From Mycoplasmatota bacterium (GTDB taxonomy: Bacteria > Bacillota_I > Bacilli_A > Izemoplasmatales > Izemoplasmataceae): a stretch of 11,374 bases of DNA. The DNA lies in assembly GCA_030636545.1 (NCBI GenBank), contig DAOVWR010000033.1:1-11374 (forward strand), in the 5' to 3' direction. The translations under genes were made by a program, and so were the position numbers. This document shows, piece after piece, positions 6,679 to 11,374 of the stretch (within the stretch, counting starts at the first letter, position 1; each line of letters starts with the position of its first letter). The notes under the pieces were generated by a model. It had not been told where the DNA came from. It saw only the letters and a program-made list of their open reading frames with translations, and ran no database searches.

Positions 6679-7539
6679 ATGAAATTTATTAAAAGAGAAT
6701 ATAAAAAGATCCTTATTATTGCCCTAGGAAGTCTTATTTATGCAATTGGTATTGTTTGGTTTTTAAATCCTTCTGGTCTTTATTCAGGAGGACTCACAGG
6801 TGTTTCTCAGTTAATCACAAACACAACTGATAAGTATTTAGGAATATCTTTGAATTTAGGACTGCTATTATTCATTTTAAATATCCCGATTATTATCTTT
6901 GGATATTTAAAAATGACTAAAAAATTTATTTACTACAGTATGTATTCAGTATTGCTACAATCATTATTTATTGGATTATTTCCAATTCATATATTATTAG
7001 AAAATGATTTATTATCTAATGCTTTAGTAGGAGGTATCTTACTTGGTATTGGAACAGGATTAAATTTACGTGTTGGTGGATCAGCTGGTGGAGTTGATAT
7101 AATATTCCAATACATATCATTTAAGAAAAACATTACAATGGGAACACTCGGAATGACTTTAAATGCCTTTATTATTTCAATCGCAGGATTTATCTTTGGA
7201 TGGCCAATCGCTATCTACACGATAATTAGAGTTATTCTTACTAGTTTAGTAATTGATAAAGTGCATACTTCATATAACTATATTAAAATTGAAGTAATCA
7301 CAGAAAAAGGTGAAGAAATCGCCGATTTACTTGTTTCAAGAACTAAACACGGAGTAACAATTTCCAAAGGAACAGGCGCTTATTCACATAAAGAAAAAGA
7401 TATACTACATACGATAATATCATCATATGAACTTAATAAATTTATTATGTTCATTAGAGCAATTGATAAAGAAGCGTTTATCTCGGTTAGCACAGTTAAG
7501 AAAGTTGTGGGAAACTTCACAAAAATCTACATTGATTAA
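6679..7539 (+). CDS. YitT family membrane protein (DUF161 plus DUF2179)
   Basis: A 286-residue integral membrane protein. About five or six hydrophobic segments lie in the first two thirds (roughly 10-28, 56-75, 86-104, 113-128, 156-174 and 176-193), with the conserved motifs LNPSGLYSGGLTGVSQL (29-45) and GLNLRVGGSAGGVDI (127-141). A soluble C-terminal DUF2179 domain carries the characteristic GVTISKGTGAYSHKEKDIL (225-243). YitT-family proteins are widespread in Firmicutes and their transported substrate or role is not established, so no function is assigned. It starts 18 bases after the metG stop with only a modest purine-rich ribosome binding site (AGAAAGAAG, 6660-6668) and is probably co-transcribed with metG. 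No terminator is evident after it, so read-through into the rplM leader is possible. Confidence 0.9.
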   Translation: MKFIKREYKKILIIALGSLIYAIGIVWFLNPSGLYSGGLTGVSQLITNTTDKYLGISLNLGLLLFILNIPIIIFGYLKMTKKFIYYSMYSVLLQSLFIGLFPIHILLENDLLSNALVGGILLGIGTGLNLRVGGSAGGVDIIFQYISFKKNITMGTLGMTLNAFIISIAGFIFGWPIAIYTIIRVILTSLVIDKVHTSYNYIKIEVITEKGEEIADLLVSRTKHGVTISKGTGAYSHKEKDILHTIISSYELNKFIMFIRAIDKEAFISVSTVKKVVGNFTKIYID

Positions 7540-7559
7540 GATTTTACTAGTTAAATAGA

Positions 7560-7588
7560 TTGACAAAGATAAGCAAATAATATATTAT
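7560..7588 (+). promoter_or_regulatory. candidate promoter of rplM-rpsI
   Basis: TTGACA (7560-7565), a perfect -35, is followed after 17 bases by TATTAT (7583-7588), one mismatch from consensus. The predicted start near 7594-7596 would fall inside the left arm of the downstream hairpin (7591-7597). Either the true start is earlier, from a -10 such as TATATT at 7581-7586, or leader-containing transcripts come from read-through. Confidence 0.6.
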
Positions 7589-7647
7589 ATATTTCGGTAC
7601 ATTTACACAATTTTTATCCCACGCCCGAAATTATAAAAAATATAATT
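7585..7647 (+). ncRNA. structured 5' leader of rplM, probable L13 leader RNA
   Basis: Low-GC Gram-positive bacteria carry a described ribosomal-protein leader (Rfam L13_leader) upstream of rplM-rpsI, thought to bind L13 for feedback control. Here ATTTCGG (7591-7597) pairs perfectly with CCGAAAT (7625-7631) around a 27-base loop. Skipping T7590, the stem extends through TTATA (7585-7589) and TATAA (7632-7636). A second perfect hairpin, AATTATA (7629-7635) with TATAATT (7641-7647), abuts the ribosome binding site GGAGGA and shares bases with the first. Assignment to the L13 class rests on position and architecture; I could not run a covariance model. Confidence 0.6.
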
Positions 7648-7659
7648 GGAGGAATGAAT

Positions 7660-8094
7660 ATGAAAACATTCATGGCAAACAATCAAAACATCGAACGAAA
7701 GTGGTTTGTTGTTGACGCAAAAGGCCAAAGACTTGGTCGTTTATCTACTGAAGTTGCTACAATTTTAAGAGGTAAACATAAACCAACATTCACACCGCAT
7801 GTTGATTGTGGAGATTACATGATCGTAATTAACGCAAAAAACATCGAGCTTACAGGTAACAAATGGGACCAAAAGAAATACTACAGACATTCACAATATC
7901 CAGGTGGGTTGAGCACAACTACAGCTAAGGAAATGAACAAAGCTCATCCTGAAAGATTAATTGAATTCGCTGTAAAAGGAATGCTTCCTAAAGGAAAATT
8001 AGGTCGACAAATGTATAAAAAATTATATGTATATGCTGGAAATGAGCATCCACATACGGCTCAAAAACCTCAAGTTTTTGAACTGAAAGGTTAG
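7660..8094 (+). CDS. rplM: 50S ribosomal protein L13
   Basis: A 144-residue large-subunit protein that binds 23S rRNA early in assembly. The ATG at 7660 is chosen because GGAGGA (7648-7653) sits six bases upstream; the in-frame ATG at 7654 would touch that site. Strong L13 sequence runs throughout: NIERKWFVVDAKGQRLGRLS near the N-terminus, RGKHKPTFTPHVDCGD (29-44), KKYYRHSQYPGG, then KGMLPKGKLGRQMYKKLYVY and EHPHTAQKP at the C-terminus. Length is normal. It is followed by rpsI in the near-universal L13-S9 pair. In many Firmicutes this pair follows the ecf-truA genes at the end of the main ribosomal protein cluster; here it stands alone between yitT and gltX. The structured leader upstream suggests autogenous control. 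Confidence 0.98.
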   Translation: MKTFMANNQNIERKWFVVDAKGQRLGRLSTEVATILRGKHKPTFTPHVDCGDYMIVINAKNIELTGNKWDQKKYYRHSQYPGGLSTTTAKEMNKAHPERLIEFAVKGMLPKGKLGRQMYKKLYVYAGNEHPHTAQKPQVFELKG

Positions 8095-8105
8095 GAGGAA
8101 TTTAT

Positions 8106-8501
8106 ATGGCAAAGAAAGTAATGTATAGAGGTACGGGACGAAGAAAAAGTTCTGTTGCTCGTGTTATGTTATCTCCTGGAACAGGTAAATTCGTTATTAA
8201 CAAAAGATCATTTGAAGATTACATTCCGTCAGCTGCAACTAGACTAGATGTTATGCAACCACTTGAATTAACAAGCAATGTATCAACTTTTGATATCACT
8301 GTTAATGTTAATGGTGGAGGTATTACTGGACAAGCAGGAGCAATCCGTCACGGAATTACTCGCGCTTTACTTGAAGTAAATGCTGACTACAGAAAAGTAT
8401 TGAAAACAGCAGGTATGATTACTAGAGACCCACGTGTTAAAGAACGTAAAAAACCAGGACTTAGAAAAGCTCGTCGTGCACCACAATTCAGTAAACGTTA
8501 A
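8106..8501 (+). CDS. rpsI: 30S ribosomal protein S9
   Basis: A 131-residue small-subunit protein. GTGRRKSSVARV (9-20), the GGGITGQAGAIRHGITRAL core (71-89) and the basic tail ending in SKR are diagnostic; the C-terminal Lys-Arg reaches the P-site tRNA in the assembled ribosome. The ribosome binding site AGGAGGAA (8093-8100) overlaps the TAG stop of rplM, so L13 and S9 are made from one transcript with probable translational coupling. An intrinsic terminator follows 14 bases after the stop. Confidence 0.98.
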   Translation: MAKKVMYRGTGRRKSSVARVMLSPGTGKFVINKRSFEDYIPSAATRLDVMQPLELTSNVSTFDITVNVNGGGITGQAGAIRHGITRALLEVNADYRKVLKTAGMITRDPRVKERKKPGLRKARRAPQFSKR

Positions 8502-8514
8502 GATTGAACTAAAA

Positions 8515-8555
8515 AACACAACATCCCACGTTGTGTTGTTTTATTGTATTTTTAA
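8515..8555 (+). terminator. intrinsic terminator of rplM-rpsI
   Basis: AACACAAC (8515-8522) and GTTGTGTT (8530-8537) form a perfect 8-bp stem with a 7-base loop, followed by a T-rich tract (GTTTTATTGTATTTTT). The T-tract is interrupted, so termination may be incomplete, and it contains the -35 region of gltX. Confidence 0.85.
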
Positions 8556-8572
8556 AAGACATATACTATAAT
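8544..8572 (+). promoter_or_regulatory. promoter of gltX
   Basis: A perfect TATAAT (8567-8572) lies 17 bases after TTGTAT (8544-8549), a partial -35 match. The -35 falls in the T-tract of the rpsI terminator. Transcription from about 8578 leaves a leader of only about 18 bases, so no T-box regulation is possible from this start. Confidence 0.7.
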
Positions 8573-8595
8573 AGGATAGGTCAAGGAGTGATAAT

Positions 8596-10017
8596 ATGTT
8601 TGTACGAGTTAGATACGCACCAAGCCCTACAGGGCATTTACACATCGGTAACGCAAGAACAGCGCTATTCAATTATTTATTCGCCAAAAAACACAACGGA
8701 TCTTTTATCGTCAGAATCGAAGATACTGATATTGAAAGAAATGTTGAAGGCGGAGTAGAATCACAATTAAAATTCTTACAATGGCTAGGAATTGAATGGG
8801 ATGAATCAATTGATAAAGATAAAGGTTTTGGACCTTATCGTCAATTAGAAAGAATTGATATTTATCAAAAATACGCTAATCAATTAATTACTAAAGGATT
8901 AGCTTATAAATGTTATTGCACTCCTGAAGAGTTAGAAACTGAAAGAGAAGAATTACTTGCCTCAGGAAATGATAAACTACATTATTCAGGTAAATGTGAT
9001 GGGTTACCTAATCAAGATAAACCTTTTGTTTTAAGATTTAGAGTTCCTAAAAATAAAGAATATACATTTAACGATCTCGTTAAGGATGAAGTTACTTTTA
9101 GAAGTGAAGATATTGGGGATTGGGTAATGATGAAAAATAACGGAATCCCAACATACAACTTTGCTTGTGCAATAGATGATCATTTAATGGAAATCACTCA
9201 CGTTTTACGTGGTGAAGATCACATTACAAATACACCTAAACAAATGATGATTTATAAAGCTTTTAATTGGACACCACCAATTTTTGGACATATGACATTA
9301 ATTGTTAATGAAAACATGAAGAAACTATCAAAAAGAGATAATTCAATTATTCAATATATTGAACAATATCAATCGCTTGGATATTTACCAGATGCCTTAT
9401 TCAATTTTATTTCACTTTTAGGATGGAGTCCTAAAGGTGAAGAAGAGATACTTACACATGATGAATTAATTGAGATGTTTGATGAATCAAGACTATCAAA
9501 ATCACCTGCGAAATTTGATAAAGAGAAATTAGCTTATATTAACAATAGATATATTAAAGCATTATCAATTGAAGAAACAATTGAATTATGTATGCCTCAT
9601 ATCGTTGAAGAAGGAATTGCAGAAGATAAATCAGAAGACTGGATTTATTCACTTGTTTCTGTCTTTAAAGATAGAATCAGTTATGGAGCTGAGATTGTTG
9701 ATTTATATGATGAATTCTTCGAACAAGAATTTATCCTAGATGAAGAAGGAATAGAGTTCTTAAATCAAGAAGGTGTAAATGAAACATTGAAAGCCTTCAG
9801 AGATTTATTAATTGGATTAGTTTCTTTTGATGCTGCTTACATTAAACCGATAATTAAAGAAGCTGGAAGAATGAGTGGAGCTAAAGGTAAGATGTTATTT
9901 ATGCCTTTAAGAATAGCGACTACTGCATCTATGCACGGACCTGATCTTCCACAAGTACTATCAATACTGGGGAAAGAAATTGTAATTGAAAGATTAAACT
10001 CAATAATCAAACCATAA
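8596..10017 (+). CDS. gltX: glutamyl-tRNA synthetase
   Basis: Charges tRNA-Glu. In Firmicutes the same enzyme usually also misacylates tRNA-Gln, which GatCAB then corrects; this is inferred here because no gatCAB or glnS is in view. The 473-residue protein is full length. RVRYAPSPTGHLHIGNARTA (4-23) carries the HIGN signature, IEDTD (41-45) follows, and KLSKR (243-247) is the second class I motif. THVLRGEDHITNTPKQ (201-216) and LSKSPAKFD are typical of GluRS, and the C-terminal anticodon-binding domain ends with MFMPLR-like LFMPLRIA and HGPDLP. CYC (106-108) and Cys134 occupy the zinc-ribbon region. AAGGAGTGAT (8583-8592) is a strong ribosome binding site. It is monocistronic, with its own promoter and terminator. 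Confidence 0.98.
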   Translation: MFVRVRYAPSPTGHLHIGNARTALFNYLFAKKHNGSFIVRIEDTDIERNVEGGVESQLKFLQWLGIEWDESIDKDKGFGPYRQLERIDIYQKYANQLITKGLAYKCYCTPEELETEREELLASGNDKLHYSGKCDGLPNQDKPFVLRFRVPKNKEYTFNDLVKDEVTFRSEDIGDWVMMKNNGIPTYNFACAIDDHLMEITHVLRGEDHITNTPKQMMIYKAFNWTPPIFGHMTLIVNENMKKLSKRDNSIIQYIEQYQSLGYLPDALFNFISLLGWSPKGEEEILTHDELIEMFDESRLSKSPAKFDKEKLAYINNRYIKALSIEETIELCMPHIVEEGIAEDKSEDWIYSLVSVFKDRISYGAEIVDLYDEFFEQEFILDEEGIEFLNQEGVNETLKAFRDLLIGLVSFDAAYIKPIIKEAGRMSGAKGKMLFMPLRIATTASMHGPDLPQVLSILGKEIVIERLNSIIKP

Positions 10018-10024
10018 TATATTT

Positions 10025-10044
10025 AAGCCCTCTTGGGCTTTTTT
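10025..10044 (+). terminator. intrinsic terminator of gltX
   Basis: AAGCCC (10025-10030) and GGGCTT (10035-10040) form a 6-bp, GC-rich stem with a TCTT tetraloop, followed directly by a T-run. It starts eight bases after the gltX stop. Confidence 0.9.
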
Positions 10045-10078
10045 ATTTGAAATGTTATTAGTTTGAAAAATAAACTAG

Positions 10079-10107
10079 TTGAAAGTTTAATGAAATCCCA
10101 CTATACT
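10079..10107 (+). promoter_or_regulatory. promoter of a short leader transcript upstream of the NTF2-like gene
   Basis: TTGAAA (10079-10084), a 17-base spacer and TATACT (10102-10107) match sigma-A consensus at five of six positions in each hexamer, among the best promoters in the window. The -35 overlaps an 8-bp palindrome AACTAGTT (10073-10080). The predicted start is near 10113-10115. What it transcribes first is a 17-codon reading frame and then an intrinsic terminator. Confidence 0.65.
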
Positions 10108-10124
10108 TAAGTTGGAAGAAAAAC

Positions 10125-10178
10125 ATGATTAGGGAGAGTGCTATTCAAGGAATAATTATTGCTGAGAATTACAACTAA
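10125..10178 (+). CDS. putative 17-residue leader peptide
   Basis: ATG at 10125 to TAA at 10176-10178 encodes MIRESAIQGIIIAENYN. GGAAG (10114-10118) is positioned six bases upstream as a ribosome binding site, just downstream of a good promoter. The stop codon overlaps the first two bases of the following terminator stem, so a ribosome sitting at the stop would mask that arm. This is the layout of a leader-peptide attenuator. There is no run of one codon that names an amino acid signal, although three Ile codons are consecutive. The same frame is open back to 10083, so a decayed gene end is an alternative, as is a non-coding small RNA. I do not recognise the peptide. Confidence 0.4.
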   Translation: MIRESAIQGIIIAENYN

Positions 10179-10201
10179 GACTAAATCTTTATAGTCTTTT
10201 T
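10177..10201 (+). terminator. intrinsic terminator at the leader-peptide stop
   Basis: AAGACTA (10177-10183) pairs perfectly with TAGTCTT (10192-10198) around an 8-base loop, followed by TTTATTTT. It ends a transcript of about 90 bases from the promoter at 10079-10107 and lies 67 bases before the NTF2-like gene, so it can act either as an attenuator for that gene or as the end of a small RNA. Confidence 0.7.
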
Positions 10202-10267
10202 ATTTTGTATTATTACTATGATGACATATTGCAAATATATAAAATTTAAAGAAAGGGGAAACTTAGG

Positions 10268-10579
10268 ATGAAAAATATTGTAGAGGAAGCGGTATCTCGA
10301 TTTAATGATCATGATATTGATAAATTAGCAGAATGTTGGCATGAAGATATAATTATATATGAACTATTAACAAATAAAATAATAGCCAAAGGAAAATCAG
10401 AACTTAAAGAATTTAATCGCGAAGAGACTAAAAATAGAGAAAATCATATAACCATTGAGAATCAAATTAAAATAGGAAAAATGGTAATAATTCATAAAAG
10501 TTATAGAGGTTCAGATTATCAAGATGTTTCTATATGTGAAATTGAAGATAATTTAATAAAGAATGTTTGGTTTTTTTAG
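10268..10579 (+). CDS. small NTF2-like/SnoaL-like protein
   Basis: A 103-residue cytoplasmic protein with the pattern of the NTF2-like fold. An N-terminal helix (VEEAVSRFNDHDIDKLAECWHEDIIIY, about 5-31) is followed by beta-rich sequence, with a closing strand ending IKNVWFF. Related SnoaL-like proteins are ligand-binding or isomerase-type domains, and length is at the short end of the family. No catalytic residues can be assigned with confidence and the substrate is unknown. GAAAGGGG (10251-10258) is the ribosome binding site. It sits between a putative attenuator and an alpha/beta hydrolase, 58 bases from the latter on the same strand, so the two are probably co-transcribed and may share a small-molecule substrate (inference). 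No convincing separate promoter is visible at 10202-10267. Confidence 0.7.
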   Translation: MKNIVEEAVSRFNDHDIDKLAECWHEDIIIYELLTNKIIAKGKSELKEFNREETKNRENHITIENQIKIGKMVIIHKSYRGSDYQDVSICEIEDNLIKNVWFF

Positions 10580-10585
10580 TAATTT

Positions 10586-10620
10586 TTAACTAATTTATTT
10601 AGGTATAGTTAATAAACTAT
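10586..10620. repeat. overlapping inverted repeats before the hydrolase gene
   Basis: TTAACTA (10586-10592) is complementary to TAGTTAA (10606-10612), and ATAGTT (10605-10610) to AACTAT (10615-10620), so the middle arm can pair with either side. The second dyad ends five bases before the ribosome binding site GGGAGGA and contains a -10-like TATAGT (10604-10609). There is no T-tract, so it is not a terminator. It could be an operator or a translational hairpin, or chance in AT-rich DNA. Confidence 0.35.
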
Positions 10621-10637
10621 TTATGGGAGGAACATAC

Positions 10638-11374
10638 ATGAGAAAATCGAGTTATGTAGAAATTAGAGATACAAGATTGTACATTGAAAGAATTGGAGAA
10701 GGATATCCAATAATCATTCTTCATGGAGGATTTGGATTTGATATGAGATTTTTTGATGATTGTCTAGATCCTTTAGGGGAATATTTTGAACTTATTTATG
10801 TTGATCTCAGAGGACAAGGATTGTCTGATGAGGTTTCACTAGAGACTATAACTCTTGATAATATGGCACTTGATGTTGTTGAATTGGCAAAAATGTTAAG
10901 GCTAAAAGAATATGCTGTATTAGGGCATTCTGCAGGTGCTATGTTAGCATTACAACTTATCGTTAATCACCCTGGATCTGCTTCGCATATTATATCAATG
11001 AATGGAATCCCGAATTTCAAAGGGAGAAACAAGTTTATGAATAAAGTTATTGAGGATTTTGAAGAGGGTAAAATCAAAGAAAAATACAATAAGGGTATCC
11101 AAATGCTTAATTCAGCTTATCAGACATATCAGAAGGATAAAGAAGCAGCACTGAAAACATTTATAAATGCATATCATGAAACTATACCAATGTATTGTTT
11201 GAAATCAACTGAAGAAGTATTAAATAAATTTAAACAATGTATTGATAATTCTATTATAAATTTGGATATCGTTTATCAAGTGAATAACAAGATATTTAGT
11301 GAGTTTGATGTGGAGAATCAACTAAAGGATGTAAAGGAACCAGTTTTAATTATTACAGGTGATTTGGAAAATAA
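10638..11374 (+). CDS. alpha/beta hydrolase (partial, C-terminus beyond the window)
   Basis: The frame opens at ATG 10638, after a strong ribosome binding site GGGAGGA (10625-10631), and stays open to the window end: 245 codons. Typical alpha/beta hydrolase features appear in order: the oxyanion-hole motif LHGGFG (28-33), DLRGQGLSD (56-64) and the nucleophile elbow GHSAG (96-100) with Ser98 as the nucleophile. A helical cap region runs through about 125-225, and the strand PVLIITGDLEN (235-245) leads to the usual catalytic acid. The catalytic histidine would lie just past the window edge. The pattern resembles proline iminopeptidase-like and related small-molecule hydrolases; the substrate is unknown. 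It is probably co-transcribed with the NTF2-like gene. Confidence 0.85.
   Translation, partial: MRKSSYVEIRDTRLYIERIGEGYPIIILHGGFGFDMRFFDDCLDPLGEYFELIYVDLRGQGLSDEVSLETITLDNMALDVVELAKMLRLKEYAVLGHSAGAMLALQLIVNHPGSASHIISMNGIPNFKGRNKFMNKVIEDFEEGKIKEKYNKGIQMLNSAYQTYQKDKEAALKTFINAYHETIPMYCLKSTEEVLNKFKQCIDNSIINLDIVYQVNNKIFSEFDVENQLKDVKEPVLIITGDLEN

Noticed and set aside
7540..7562. Terminator after yitT
   Set aside because: ACTAGTT and nearby bases form no stable stem and no T-tract follows.
8531..8758. Plus-strand 75-codon open frame over the gltX start
   Set aside because: It begins inside the rpsI terminator and reads out of frame through gltX; no ribosome binding site or family signature.
10111..10201. 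T-box or known riboswitch upstream of the NTF2-like gene
   Set aside because: The segment is under 100 bases and lacks the conserved T-box GGTGG/ACCGCG element; no known aptamer core was recognisable by eye.
10221..10249. Separate promoter directly before the NTF2-like gene (ATGACA, TATAAA)
   Set aside because: The hexamers are 11 bases apart, and at proper spacing no good pair is found; only a weak combination exists.
1..11374. CRISPR array, insertion sequence, tRNA or rRNA gene
   Set aside because: No regularly spaced repeats, transposase-like frame, terminal inverted repeats or tRNA/rRNA consensus sequences were seen on either strand.

Overview
The window looks like chromosomal housekeeping DNA from a low-GC Gram-positive bacterium: a Firmicute, or a member of the Mollicutes-related lineages that kept the standard genetic code. 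I judged the base composition by eye as strongly AT-rich. Three observations support the placement. The order tmk-holB-ricT-yabB-rsmI-metG is a reduced version of the Bacillus subtilis tmk-to-metS region. The ribosome binding sites are strong (GGAGG, AGGTGATC). The proteins are clearly Firmicute-like. UGA acts as a stop at the ends of znuC and yabB, and every tryptophan codon I checked is UGG, so this is not a code-4 mycoplasma. An Acholeplasma-, Izemoplasma- or Haloplasma-like genome would fit, but I cannot name the organism.

Layout. Positions 1-854 (minus strand) carry a metal ABC transporter: the ATPase gene znuC overlaps the start of a znuB-like permease gene, which runs out of the window. 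A divergent promoter region (855-980) separates it from the main plus-strand operon at 981-5024: tmk, holB, ricT, yabB and rsmI. The five genes are packed so tightly that the ribosome binding site of each later gene sits on or next to the stop codon of the gene before. metG (5075-6661) follows from a promoter lying inside the end of rsmI, then a YitT-family membrane protein (6679-7539). Next come rplM-rpsI (7660-8501), preceded by a structured leader that fits the L13 leader class and followed by a terminator. gltX (8596-10017) has its own promoter and terminator.

From 10018 onward the content changes from core to accessory. A promoter, a 17-codon reading frame with its own ribosome binding site and an intrinsic terminator form a transcription unit of about 90 nt, arranged like a leader-peptide attenuator. 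It precedes a small NTF2/SnoaL-like protein (10268-10579) and an alpha/beta hydrolase (10638 to beyond the window end).

How the genes work together. The core block serves nucleotide supply (Tmk), the replication clamp loader (delta prime), mRNA maturation (RicT with RNase Y), tRNA and rRNA methylation (YabB, RsmI), tRNA charging (MetG, GltX) and ribosome assembly (L13, S9). I see no mobile element, CRISPR array, tRNA or rRNA, and no stretch over 300 bases without a gene. The best candidates for new biology are the leader-peptide/terminator unit at 10079-10201 and the competing hairpins in the rplM leader.
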